Part shown: positions 27,775-36,321 of the stretch, piece after piece
Layout: every line of letters begins with the position of its first letter
How positions within the stretch are numbered: position 1 is the first letter of the stretch
From: Actinomycetota bacterium
Lineage (GTDB): Bacteria > Actinomycetota > Actinomycetes > Mycobacteriales > Pseudonocardiaceae
DNA: 64,000 nt
Assembly: GCA_021324675.1 (NCBI GenBank)
Contig: JAJPIR010000358.1
Coordinates: forward strand, 1-64,000
Direction of reading: 5' to 3'
Position numbers and translations under genes: made by a program
The notes under the pieces: model-generated
What the model saw: only the letters and a program-made list of their open reading frames with translations
Database searches by the model: none
Told to the model about the DNA's origin: nothing

Positions 27775-28545
27775 CTAGCGGTCCCGGTACAGCTCGGCGA
27801 GCAGTGGAATGGCGGCGATCTTGCCCTCGGTGAGCTCGGACCAGCGGATGCCCGCAACGGGACGGCCCCCGCGTTGACAGCGCAGCGTCCGGTCCGGTGT
27901 CACGATGAGGTCCAGCCCGACGTCATGCTGGGCAACTGGAATCTTAGCGGCGTCGCGCACCTGCAGCTCATGCACCGTGGTGATCACCGGGGTTTGCGGG
28001 CCGACCAAGCCGGCTTCGGCGGCGAGCGCGAACTCCAGGTCGGCGAACCCGCCGCCCTTGCCCAGCCGGGCACCGTCCACCCCGGCCGCCACGCACCCAC
28101 AGACCACCAGATCCACCCGCCCCAGTTCGCTCACCGCCACCCGCCGGGCCGACCGGAAGGCGCCTTTGATCGACGACGCGGCCCGGACAGAGTCAGCTAG
28201 CTGCTCCGGATCCAGCACGAAAAACGGATCGCGCTCGGCCAGCAGGGGCACGGCCATGTAAACGAGTTTCCCATCGGCGAGAGCTCGCTGGCGCACTGGC
28301 CACTGCGCAGCGTCCGGATTCGCCTTGATCGCCCGCGCAGATCGCCAGACGTCGGTCTCACGCAGCCGCTCGGCGGCCGCTTCGGCTCCGGTGAAGTTCG
28401 GGATGCGGCCCTGCGCGCCGGGAAAGCGAGCCACGCCGGCGTCCCGCATCGCCTGCCAGACCTCTTGCCGCAGCGCTGCTTTGGCCGCAAGCAGCGCGGC
28501 CGACCCGCCCGCGTTCTCGTCGTGTCGGGGCGGCCGGCGTGGCAT
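27775..28545 (-). CDS. 5-formyltetrahydrofolate cyclo-ligase family protein
   Basis: A 256-aa protein of the ATP-dependent MTHFS family, which converts 5-formyl-THF to 5,10-methenyl-THF. Its N-terminal KAALRQEVWQAMRDAGVARFP, FTGAEAAAERLR, and the C-terminal GARLGKGGGFADLEFAL and VITTVHELQV motifs are of the longer MTHFS-like branch, often annotated simply as cyclo-ligase family. The glycine-rich ATP loop RLGKGGGFADLE is intact. The start MPRRPPRHDE at 28545 is chosen over 28575; neither has a strong ribosome site. With gcvH and folD elsewhere in the window it is one of three one-carbon genes, but they are not clustered. Confidence 0.85.
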   Translation of the reverse strand: MPRRPPRHDENAGGSAALLAAKAALRQEVWQAMRDAGVARFPGAQGRIPNFTGAEAAAERLRETDVWRSARAIKANPDAAQWPVRQRALADGKLVYMAVPLLAERDPFFVLDPEQLADSVRAASSIKGAFRSARRVAVSELGRVDLVVCGCVAAGVDGARLGKGGGFADLEFALAAEAGLVGPQTPVITTVHELQVRDAAKIPVAQHDVGLDLIVTPDRTLRCQRGGRPVAGIRWSELTEGKIAAIPLLAELYRDR

Positions 28546-28730
28546 CACATCACTGTAGGAGCCAGACAGACCCAAGCCATACGGTCTAGCGGCGTGAACA
28601 GCATGCGGTCGACGCCCTCGCGATCTCCGTAGTCGATAAGCACCGGCCGGGGTAAGCCGCAGGCTCGCATGAGTTGGCCATTCTCGCTCGCATCGGTGTC
28701 AAGCTACTCACATCTTACCGGGACCCCCAG

Positions 28731-30203
28731 TTACGTGTTCTTCGCCGCGCTCATGGATAGCTCAGGATGGTCATTGCCAATCATCGGCGGCCAGGGGACA
28801 TCCATCTCGGGTACTGCGAATACGCGAAGATCCTCATAGTGCTGCGCGATCGATGAGATGAAGAGATCGCGACTTATTCCGTCAGCAATTCGATGCGCGG
28901 CCTGTTTCATTCCATTGATGGATGCGCCGCTGGGTCCGTGACTAACGGTGGCGGCAGCAGTGAAGTTGTAGATGTCCGATAGGTATGGAGCTGCGCCTGG
29001 GGCTCGTTCGACATACTCGAAATTTGGACCGAGGTAAGGGAATTGGCTCATGCCTTCGTGCCGCTCCCCGGCAGGTGGCGTGTACTTATCAGCCCACCGG
29101 GCGATGTAGGGTTGGAGATTTCTGATCTCAGGCCTTACTCGTAGGTCTTGCGCTAGCCCAACAGCAATGATGAGGTGGTCAAAGTAGTGCTTGGCGTCTC
29201 TCGAGGTATGTATCTCGATTTTGTTGTCGACCAGTCGCATCGATTCCCATGTCGATCCGAGATGTAGCGAGAAGTTTGGATGACGCGTAGCGCGTTTGAA
29301 TGTTTCCGGTGGCGGGGGTTCATTCAAGGGGAGAATGTGTCGCATAAATCGCCAACGCCACTCGTCGGGGAGGTCTCGGAAGTGGTCGAGGAACCCACTG
29401 AATTCGGTCCACTTGTGTGGGTTGACTCGGTGGAGTTCGGGGCGGCGAAAGAAGAGATCTACGGAGGCAGCTCCCTGTTCAAGAGCTGTTGCAGCGTTGT
29501 CATACGCCGAGGCGCCGCCGCCGAGGATACCGATGCGTCGGCCGGCGAGGGCGCTGAAGTCGATGTCGTCGGCGGCCTGGTTATATCGCTCGGCGGGAAG
29601 GCTGTCCCGCACAGTTGCGGGAACGTTCCAGTGGCCGCTGCCGTCCGCGCCGGTCGCGAAGACAATTTTTCGCGCGTACACACGGTCTGGACCCGAGGCG
29701 CTTTCTACTTCTACCTCGTGCGTTCTCTGAGCGGGAAGGACCGAGGTGACGCGGGTCCGGTAGGAGACTGGAATTGACGTGACGCGCTGGAACCAGAGCA
29801 GATACTCCTGCCAGTGTTCCTTGGGGATCTTCTCGATTGTGTCCCAGCTCTCGTCGCCGTAGCGTGCGCGGTACCATGCTTCACAGGTCAGGCTTGGAAT
29901 ATCTAGGTCAGGTCCGTTGAAGTGCTTTGGCGACCGTAAGGTGAGCATTCGACCGTACGTGGTCCACGGGCCCTGGCGACCCGGTTCTTCCGCGTCGAAT
30001 ACTTGAATATTCGTGATTCCTCGTCGTTGCAGGGCGAACGCGAGTGTGAGCCCGCAGTGTCCCGCGCCTACGATGACGACGTCATACACATGCTGATCCT
30101 CAGGGCCTTCCGTCGGGATAACCCACTGACGATCAGGGAAACGGATCATATATAGGTCGGCGCGTACTCTGCTTTCGAGCTTGGCGAGGGCATCCTTGGG
30201 CAT
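28731..30203 (-). CDS. FAD/NAD(P)H-dependent monooxygenase-like protein
   Basis: A 490-aa flavoprotein. The first dinucleotide-binding motif GAGHCG (residues 46-51) binds FAD; the second, GGGASA (228-233), follows GRRIGIL and binds NAD(P)H. An ATG (FATG) motif near residue 182 and SGHWNVPATV fit flavin monooxygenases that hydroxylate amines, sulfur or ketones. The C-terminal NFTAAATVSHGPSGASINGMK is typical of the substrate/FAD domain. Start at 30203 has GGAG 8 nt upstream. It lies 36 bp downstream of the MFS gene in the same orientation and is probably co-transcribed with it under the DeoR regulator. Substrate unknown; an amino sugar or cyclitol is one option. Confidence 0.82.
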   Translation of the reverse strand: MPKDALAKLESRVRADLYMIRFPDRQWVIPTEGPEDQHVYDVVIVGAGHCGLTLAFALQRRGITNIQVFDAEEPGRQGPWTTYGRMLTLRSPKHFNGPDLDIPSLTCEAWYRARYGDESWDTIEKIPKEHWQEYLLWFQRVTSIPVSYRTRVTSVLPAQRTHEVEVESASGPDRVYARKIVFATGADGSGHWNVPATVRDSLPAERYNQAADDIDFSALAGRRIGILGGGASAYDNAATALEQGAASVDLFFRRPELHRVNPHKWTEFSGFLDHFRDLPDEWRWRFMRHILPLNEPPPPETFKRATRHPNFSLHLGSTWESMRLVDNKIEIHTSRDAKHYFDHLIIAVGLAQDLRVRPEIRNLQPYIARWADKYTPPAGERHEGMSQFPYLGPNFEYVERAPGAAPYLSDIYNFTAAATVSHGPSGASINGMKQAAHRIADGISRDLFISSIAQHYEDLRVFAVPEMDVPWPPMIGNDHPELSMSAAKNT

Positions 30204-30239
30204 GTAATTACTCCAGTGAAGGGAATGGATCGTATCGCA

Positions 30240-31445
30240 TCAGTTGGCGTTGTCGGGTCTTTGTTGCAGTTGTGGCCGTATTTCGACTACCGATGCCAAA
30301 GCCGTCATGAGCAAGCAACAGGTGGCGACGATGCCGAGTGCGACGGTCAGGGAGAAGAGGCCGGAAAGGAAGCCGATCAGCGGGGGTCCGCAGACGAAGC
30401 CTGCCCACCCAAAGGCCGTGGTGAAGGCTAGCGAGGCTGCTGGTGGGCTGCCCGGGACGCGGGTACTGGCACTGAAGATGGAGGGGATGACGAGGCCGAG
30501 GCCGAGGCCGAGCAGGGCAAAGCCAGCGATGCTGGTGGCCGGGCGGCCGATGAGGAGGGCCGTTCCGAAGGCTACGCCGGCAATGAGTGTGCCGGCTCGG
30601 ACAGCGTTGCGGGGGCCGATGCGAGTGATGATTCGATCGCCGATGATCCGACCGGTGAACATTGCGAGGGCGAACGCGGCGTAGCCGCTGCCTGCGGCGC
30701 TGGCGGGTAGGGCGAGGGCGTCGTGGAGGTAGACCGCACTCCAGTCTGCGGCGGCTCCCTCGCTGAGCAGGCCGAGCAACGCGATGGCGCCGAGGCCGAT
30801 CAAGGTGAGGTTAGGACGGGGAAGACTATGGTTGCCAACGTTCGCCGGGTCGGCGTTGGCCGGCAGGAGCCAGCGGGTCAGGGGTAGAACGGTGGCGGCG
30901 ATGATGAGCCCCATGGCGAGGAGATGCCAGCGCAGCGAGATGCCGAGAGCAATCGACATCGCGCCTAGGCCCGTGCCAAAGAAACCTCCAAGGCTCCAGC
31001 ATGCGTGGAAACTGGAGAAGATTGAACGGCCGTACCAGCGTTCGACACTGCCGGCCTGCGAGTTCATCGCGACGTCCAGGCTGCCTTGGAAGGCGCCCCA
31101 GCAGAAAAGAGCGCCGAAAAGCGTCGACACGGAGTTTGAGAAGCCGATCAGGACAGGGGTCAGGCAGTAGCCGGTGAGGGTCAACCGTATGACCGCAGTA
31201 CTGCCCCACCGGGAGATCAGGCAGCCTGCGGTGATCATGGCGACGACCGAGCCAGCAGGGGCACCCAGCAGGGCGACGCCGAGGAGGGCATCGCCCGTGC
31301 CGAGGCTCGCTTTGACCGCCGGAATGTGGGGTGTCCAAGAAGCAAAAAGGGCGGCGTGGGTAACGAAGACAGCGCTCGTGACCAGGCGGCTGCGCTGCAA
31401 CCTGCCTGGCTCCGTCGCGACGACGGCGGTACTGGATAAAGACAT
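30240..31445 (-). CDS. MFS transporter (YbjJ-like)
   Basis: A 401-aa integral membrane protein with about 12 hydrophobic segments. The first loop contains the MFS-like GCLISRWGSTAVIRLT, and SSFHACWSLGGFFGTGLGAMS is characteristic of the YbjJ-like branch of the major facilitator superfamily. Start at 31445 has GGAGGT 6 nt upstream. A palindromic operator (31463-31489) lies just upstream of the start and matches one in front of the divergent DeoR gene, so it is probably repressed by that protein. It likely imports or exports the compound handled by the neighbouring enzymes. Confidence 0.88.
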   Translation of the reverse strand: MSLSSTAVVATEPGRLQRSRLVTSAVFVTHAALFASWTPHIPAVKASLGTGDALLGVALLGAPAGSVVAMITAGCLISRWGSTAVIRLTLTGYCLTPVLIGFSNSVSTLFGALFCWGAFQGSLDVAMNSQAGSVERWYGRSIFSSFHACWSLGGFFGTGLGAMSIALGISLRWHLLAMGLIIAATVLPLTRWLLPANADPANVGNHSLPRPNLTLIGLGAIALLGLLSEGAAADWSAVYLHDALALPASAAGSGYAAFALAMFTGRIIGDRIITRIGPRNAVRAGTLIAGVAFGTALLIGRPATSIAGFALLGLGLGLVIPSIFSASTRVPGSPPAASLAFTTAFGWAGFVCGPPLIGFLSGLFSLTVALGIVATCCLLMTALASVVEIRPQLQQRPDNAN

Positions 31446-31462
31446 CACACCTCCATCTTGTT

Positions 31463-31489
31463 CATTCGAACACACATCGTGCTCGAATG
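31463..31489. promoter_or_regulatory. Palindromic operator 1 (probable DeoR site, MFS promoter)
   Basis: Half-sites CATTCGAACAC and GTGCTCGAATG, 5-nt spacer, match at 10 of 11 positions. The dyad sits 18 bp upstream of the MFS start. A related dyad lies in front of the DeoR gene, so the pair looks like one regulator's binding sites. Confidence 0.7.
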
Positions 31490-31676
31490 TCGAGGAGGTT
31501 CTTCTGTCGCTTCACTTGCGCCGAGGAACAGTCGCCTCCGACCGGGCGAACTGTACCCGCCGTGAGCTGGCCTGATGGACCCCTCAGAGCATGATGGGGC
31601 GCTGTTCCCGGTCGCTACGGGCGAAAAGGACAGAGTAGGCGAAGGGAACGAAGCGGGCGAGGAAGTGCGCGGTTGT

Positions 31677-31703
31677 CATTTGCACGGAATAAGTGTTCAA
31701 ATG
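31677..31703. promoter_or_regulatory. Palindromic operator 2 (probable DeoR autoregulatory site)
   Basis: CATTTGCAC and GTGTTCAAATG form an imperfect dyad of the same family as operator 1 (CATTYG...CRAATG, inner CAC/GTG) with a 7-nt spacer. It ends 5 bp before the DeoR ATG at 31709, overlapping the expected ribosome site. Confidence 0.65.
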
Positions 31704-31708
31704 GCCAG

Positions 31709-32467
31709 ATGGACACTTCAGCGCGCCAAGCCGCGATCGTGGCGGCGGTGAACGAACGATCTCGGGTGTCTGTTACGGAACTCGCTGAGCTTACGGCATG
31801 CTCGGAGATGACCATCCGCCGAGACCTCGAAGCTCTTGAGCGCGGCGCCGCTTTACGACGGGTGCACGGGGGTGCGGTCAGCGTTCCGCTTAGCGCAGTC
31901 GAGCCGCCGTGGGCGGTGCGTGCCCTCACCAATCAGGAGATCAAGCGGAAGCTCGCCTCCGCGTGCGTCGAACTCTTGTCGGACGGCGAGTCCATCATCC
32001 TCGACACCGGCACCACTGCTTTGGAGATCGGCAAAGCGCTGCGTGGGCGATCGGTGACCGTTGCGCCATTATCGGCGCAAGTCATGTGCGCACTGTCGGA
32101 CTCGGCCGGAATTCAGTTGATGGTACCGGGAGGCACGCTTCGGTTGGGCGAGCTGGCCTTCGTCGGTGAGCATGCTGAACGTGCCTTCGCCGACCTTCGA
32201 TTCGATACTATGATCTTGACCTGTTGCGGCCTGGACGCCCGTAACGGCGCCAGTGCCCACCATCTCGAAGACGTCCGCGTTAAGCGCGCCGCCCTTGCAT
32301 CGGCCCGTCGCGTGCTGGCGGTAGTCACCGGCGAGAAACTCGGCCGCGTGGCCTTCGGCCAGATATGCCCACCCAGCCGTATCGACAGGATTATCACCAG
32401 TGCAGACGATGACCAGCTTGAGGTGGATGGCCTGCGGTCAGCTGGGGTCACCGTTATGACGGTCTGA
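31709..32467 (+). CDS. DeoR-family transcriptional regulator
   Basis: A 252-aa repressor. Residues about 4-57 form the DeoR winged helix (RQAAIVAAVNERSRVSVTELAELTACSEMTIRRDLEALE, then GAALRRVHGGAV). Residues about 75-230 form the DeoR sugar-phosphate sensor domain (DGESIILDTGTTALEIGKAL; GEHAERAFADLRFD). ATG at 31709 fits DeoR N-termini better than the earlier in-frame start at 31673. Family members sense phosphosugars, which suggests a sugar-derived inducer for this locus. Two matching operators flank the intergenic region to the MFS gene, implying autoregulation and control of the MFS-monooxygenase unit. Confidence 0.9.
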   Translation: MDTSARQAAIVAAVNERSRVSVTELAELTACSEMTIRRDLEALERGAALRRVHGGAVSVPLSAVEPPWAVRALTNQEIKRKLASACVELLSDGESIILDTGTTALEIGKALRGRSVTVAPLSAQVMCALSDSAGIQLMVPGGTLRLGELAFVGEHAERAFADLRFDTMILTCCGLDARNGASAHHLEDVRVKRAALASARRVLAVVTGEKLGRVAFGQICPPSRIDRIITSADDDQLEVDGLRSAGVTVMTV

Positions 32468-32491
32468 CATGGTGGAGACGATGGAGCCACG

Positions 32492-32650
32492 ATGCATAGT
32501 CCGATCTTTGATATCGGTGGAGTGATCGTCGGGCCGCTGCTGCGTGCGCAGGCGCCGCCGTTCGCGATTACAAACTGGGCGGTCAGAACCTTTCCTATCG
32601 ACCCCTGTCAGCATCCAGCGCTCCGAACCTACACATATTCACTGACATAG
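32492..32650 (+). pseudogene. HAD-hydrolase N-terminal remnant
   Basis: A 52-codon frame starting MHSPIFDIGGVIVGPLLRAQ, which matches a HAD motif I (FDIGGVI), then loses similarity and stops at 32648. It sits between the DeoR gene and an intact HAD gene and is probably what remains of an older paralogue. Confidence 0.4.
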
Positions 32651-32674
32651 CTCCGAGCCTGAAAGGTAAGCTAG

Positions 32675-33322
32675 ATGTCAATTTTACTGTTCGATTTGTT
32701 TGGCGTCATCGCCAGGAAACAGTCCGAGCAGGGCTGTGCCGAGATAGAACAGGCGGCTGGCGTATCAGGAGCTGGCTTCTGGAAGTCCTACTGGTCGCTG
32801 CGCCCGCCCTACGACCGTGGCCAGCAGACTGGGCCAGAGTACTGGCATGCGGTGGCCCAGGATCTCGGTGCGAGCTTCACTGATCAGCGGATCGCCGATC
32901 TCGTGGCGGCCGACGTGCGGAGCTGGAGGGAGGTCGACGACGAGATGGTGGCGTTCGTCTGCGACCTTGCCGAGGAGGGAGTGCGCCTCGGCCTGCTGTC
33001 CAACATCCCGGCGGAATTGGCTACCGACTATGAGCAGCGGCATCCCTGGCTGGATGTGTTCAGCGTGCGGGCTTTTTCCTGCCGTATCGGGTGCGCTAAG
33101 CCGGAGCCCGGTGCCTATGCATGGTGCGGGGCTGCTTTCGAAGCTCCGGCGTCGGACGTCCTGTTCATCGATGACCGGACAGAAAACGTCAAGGCCGCCG
33201 AGATGGCGGGTATGCGAAGCCATCTATTCACCTCGCTCGACACGCTTCGCGTGGCGCTCATGCAAGCATTTTCAGCGGATCGTCGGCGATTCCCATCCGG
33301 ACTGGCTGCGGCGGCCGACTAA
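32675..33322 (+). CDS. HAD-superfamily phosphatase-like hydrolase
   Basis: A 215-aa HAD subfamily IA protein. Motif I is FDLFGV: the nucleophile Asp7 is kept but the second Asp, usually the general acid, is Phe. Motif II is LLSNIP, motif III Lys lies in GCAKPEPGAY and motif IV is LFIDDRTENV. The Phe replacement is also known in YihX/epoxide-hydrolase-like HADs, so activity is possible but altered. GAAAGG lies upstream of the ATG. Its 3' end overlaps the convergent glycosidase gene by 51 bp. Confidence 0.85.
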   Translation: MSILLFDLFGVIARKQSEQGCAEIEQAAGVSGAGFWKSYWSLRPPYDRGQQTGPEYWHAVAQDLGASFTDQRIADLVAADVRSWREVDDEMVAFVCDLAEEGVRLGLLSNIPAELATDYEQRHPWLDVFSVRAFSCRIGCAKPEPGAYAWCGAAFEAPASDVLFIDDRTENVKAAEMAGMRSHLFTSLDTLRVALMQAFSADRRRFPSGLAAAAD

Positions 33323-35290
33323 ATCCCTCGCCGGAACGGCTACCTGTCCAACCGTTAATCGGGGAGAGAACTCATCTCCAATGGTCCCTCGGTTAACCAG
33401 GAATCCTTGGAGTTCGCCGTCCTTGACCACTAGGACCGCCACGCCTCTCGGTGCTAATGATACAGTCACGTCGGTCCCGCCGATGCCATTGGTTATAGTT
33501 TGTTCGCAGTCTTTGCGGCTGAAGAGATAAAGTACCGTGGTGTTGGTACGGGGGTCTGTTCGCCGCAGCCTTAACAGGTTTCCGGCGCCAGAGGGCGCCC
33601 CCTCGGCCAGCACTCTGTGGACCCGTTCGGCGGCGTCCGACAGACCGAGCCCGTTCACGGAAACCTGACGCGCTGTGTCGCTGGCCCTCAGGCCCTGTGC
33701 TAGCACATCGCAGGCGGCACCCGTCTCATCCCGTTCTGGCACTGGACCGATCAAGATAAGTCGATGACCTACTGGAATCAGGGCGGCCAGCTGTTGTTGG
33801 GTTCGTTCGCTCATGGTTAGGCCGCCGACCACGAGCCACGTCCGCTGCCGGGCGTCGGTGTGAGCGTGATCGAGGATGTGATCGCCGGGTCGCGCGATGC
33901 CGACCTCGACGCCGTGGTGGAGCAGCCAGCGAGTCGCTGTGGCGGCGGCCACACTCAGCGGGGCTGCTTCGATGGATTGGTCAGGCCATGCAGTCGCTGC
34001 AACCGACACGGGATCCACCACCAAGTGTGCTCCCACCTCGGCAGTGGCCGATCGCAGCACGTCACCGAACCAGCCAGTGAACGTGGTGAGCAGCCGCAGG
34101 GCCGCAGCGTTGGGATGGGTAGCCCCGGACTCGTCAAGCGGAGCACCAGGGCAGTACGGCGGGGCGAAATCCTCGGGTTTTCCGCCTTCTTGTAGAACAC
34201 CCTCCACACAGGGGCTCAGGTGCGGATCCCAATGGTAGGTGGTGCAGGCCGTGTAGACGCTCACCGTGCTGGAACCGAGGGCCAGACCGAGCAACGAGTG
34301 ATATAGGGGCACTGCGGGTGACGCGTAGGAGTCATCGGTCCAGGTAAAGCCCCAGTTGTCCTCCACCACATCCGTGCGCGCGAACCGCATACCGAGTAGG
34401 AGCGCGGTGAGTGCCTCGTCGGAGAACGTGGCGTTGCCTGTCCAACTGGTGTTAGCCGCGAGCGTACCTGTAGGCATGACCTCAGCCGCACGCACGAGCC
34501 AGGCTTCGGGCAACCGTTGCGCGCCTGGCAGTCCGGGCAGCGGCAGGTTCACCACAACGGGCAGGCTGTTCCCCAAAGCCTCCTTGAAAGAGGTCAGCAC
34601 AGTGCGGGTGCCGATTCCGGTCCATCGCATCCATGTCTCACGGGCGGCGGCGTCAGTCGGAACGCTTGCCCGCTGCCCTAACCACCGGGAGTGGGCGGCC
34701 AGCGCGGCGGCGGAGAAGTCGTCCATGTCGACTGGCTGATGCAGGTCACTAAACGTACCCTCGTTGCCGATCTGCAGAGCGATTACCGGGCCGCGCGGAT
34801 ACGCGACGATGTCCAGGACCTCCTTGTGAACAGTGTGAAGCCACTCGGCTGTCGCAGCCGCGAACTCGCTGCTATGCGCCGACGGCGTTGGCTCGCCCTC
34901 ATCAGTGATCGTGGTACCGCGTGCTGACAGCCGTGAGGGCAGCTTTGTGAGCCGATCCGGCAGGCCGCCGAGCCGGATCTCGGCATGGATGAACGGTCCG
35001 GGTTTGAGGACGGCCTTGAGCCCACTCTCCGCCAGGAGTCCGCAGAATCCCACGACGTCCCGCTGAGGATGGGTGCGCCCGATGAAGTCATACCCCGCCG
35101 CGTTATCGATCTCGGGATCCAACTCGTGCCATCGCCACGGCACGTACGCGGTGATCACCGTGACGCCGAGTTCCTTCAGCGCGCGCAAGTTGTTCGCCCA
35201 GGCGGCTGGGTCCGCACGGTAGTACGGATACTCGGCAAGCACTGCCACCTGCCCGGCCGGCAGTGGTTTCAGATCCGCGAGTCGGCTCAT
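33272..35290 (-). CDS. Glycoside hydrolase family 35-like beta-galactosidase
   Basis: A 672-aa (beta/alpha)8 glycosidase. The N-terminal EYPYYRADPAAWANNLRALKELGVTVITAYVPWRWHE, the LKPGPFIHAEIRLGGLP strand and the acid/base region IALQIGNEGTF (Asn-Glu pair) are GH35-like; a second Glu in VVEDNWGF is a good nucleophile candidate. The C-terminal part is unassigned beta domains. No signal peptide, so it acts in the cytosol on an imported or internally made glycoside. ATG at 35290 shares its A with the dehydrogenase stop (a GTG at 35293 is the alternative). It is the last gene of the four-gene operon. Family 42 is a less likely alternative. Confidence 0.78.
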   Translation of the reverse strand: MSRLADLKPLPAGQVAVLAEYPYYRADPAAWANNLRALKELGVTVITAYVPWRWHELDPEIDNAAGYDFIGRTHPQRDVVGFCGLLAESGLKAVLKPGPFIHAEIRLGGLPDRLTKLPSRLSARGTTITDEGEPTPSAHSSEFAAATAEWLHTVHKEVLDIVAYPRGPVIALQIGNEGTFSDLHQPVDMDDFSAAALAAHSRWLGQRASVPTDAAARETWMRWTGIGTRTVLTSFKEALGNSLPVVVNLPLPGLPGAQRLPEAWLVRAAEVMPTGTLAANTSWTGNATFSDEALTALLLGMRFARTDVVEDNWGFTWTDDSYASPAVPLYHSLLGLALGSSTVSVYTACTTYHWDPHLSPCVEGVLQEGGKPEDFAPPYCPGAPLDESGATHPNAAALRLLTTFTGWFGDVLRSATAEVGAHLVVDPVSVAATAWPDQSIEAAPLSVAAATATRWLLHHGVEVGIARPGDHILDHAHTDARQRTWLVVGGLTMSERTQQQLAALIPVGHRLILIGPVPERDETGAACDVLAQGLRASDTARQVSVNGLGLSDAAERVHRVLAEGAPSGAGNLLRLRRTDPRTNTTVLYLFSRKDCEQTITNGIGGTDVTVSLAPRGVAVLVVKDGELQGFLVNRGTIGDEFSPRLTVGQVAVPARDLVGRRSQSGWESPTIR

Positions 35291-36321
35291 CACTCACTGT
35301 CTTCCGTGGTGCTGCGAATGACGACCTTGAGTGCACGGTAACTCTGGTTGGTGCCAACGGCCAGTGCCGCGAACGCTGCCTCGTGCTCCTCCAACGGAAA
35401 GTGATGGGTGACGAGCTTCTCAAGCGGAAGTCGCGCAGTCAGCGCGACGGCGCGGAGGAAGTGTGGACCCTTGAAGTCGCCCGCTCCGACGATCCGCAGG
35501 CCACGCTGCAGAATCTTCAGTGGCTGCACGTTTATTTCGGCACGGCTGTCATATCCCATGATCACGACAGTGCCTGCGGGCGCCGCGAGGTCGACCGCGA
35601 ACGCAAGTTGGTTGCCGACGGTGTCGATCACGACTGGCCCTGGTGGCAAGGAGGTCATGCCATCTGCGGACACCACGGTGATTCCATCAGGGAAGATGTC
35701 GGTGAGCAGCTTGAGTGCCTGCTTACGCCGGTACTCGTCGCGCTCGACCACGGTGACCGGGCTACCTAAGTACCGCGCGGCCATAGCGCAGAGCAGGCCG
35801 ATAGGGCCACCGCCGATCAGGATGACCCAATCACCCGGCGTGAGATGTGCGGCGTCGAGATTATTCAGCACGCAGGCCAGCGGTTCCGCGAGCACCGCAC
35901 GGTCGTAGCTGACTCCGTCCGGGATTCGGTGCAAGAACCGGTCCTCCAAGACCAGGTAGTCTGCGTACGAGCCGTCTCGGTCGATGCCTACCTCGGTGCC
36001 GACCTTGTTGAGGCAGAAGTTCGTCCGCTCGTCGAGACAGGGCCCACACCGTCCACAATAGAGCGTGGGATTGACGATGACCCGGTCGCCGACGGCCAAG
36101 TTGGTGACGTCTACACCGATCTCGGCGACCTCGCCGACCGACTCGTGCCCCATGATGACACCGTGTGCGGCCGAGAACTTGCCGACAAGCACGCTGCGGT
36201 CAGTACCGCACACGCCGGTCTGGTACACCCGAACCAGCACGTCACGGGATCCAGCGATGGCGGGACGTGCCCGCTCGACCAACTCTAGCTTCAGCGAGTC
36301 GTTGAGCACGAGCGCACGCAT
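35290..36321 (-). CDS. Zinc-dependent medium-chain dehydrogenase
   Basis: A 343-aa MDR-family alcohol/polyol dehydrogenase. Catalytic zinc ligands are Cys38 (TGVCGTD) and His58-Glu59 (MGHESVG); structural zinc Cys87, Cys90, Cys93 and Cys101 are all present (CGRCGPC...C). The Rossmann motif ILIGGGPIGLL is intact. It is nearest to threonine/sorbitol-type and cyclitol or sugar dehydrogenases. Its stop overlaps the glycosidase start and its ATG overlaps the previous gene's TGA by one base (TGATG), so translation is coupled. In the operon it could oxidise a cyclitol or sugar hydroxyl to the ketone that the aminotransferase uses. Confidence 0.88.
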   Translation of the reverse strand: MRALVLNDSLKLELVERARPAIAGSRDVLVRVYQTGVCGTDRSVLVGKFSAAHGVIMGHESVGEVAEIGVDVTNLAVGDRVIVNPTLYCGRCGPCLDERTNFCLNKVGTEVGIDRDGSYADYLVLEDRFLHRIPDGVSYDRAVLAEPLACVLNNLDAAHLTPGDWVILIGGGPIGLLCAMAARYLGSPVTVVERDEYRRKQALKLLTDIFPDGITVVSADGMTSLPPGPVVIDTVGNQLAFAVDLAAPAGTVVIMGYDSRAEINVQPLKILQRGLRIVGAGDFKGPHFLRAVALTARLPLEKLVTHHFPLEEHEAAFAALAVGTNQSYRALKVVIRSTTEDSE

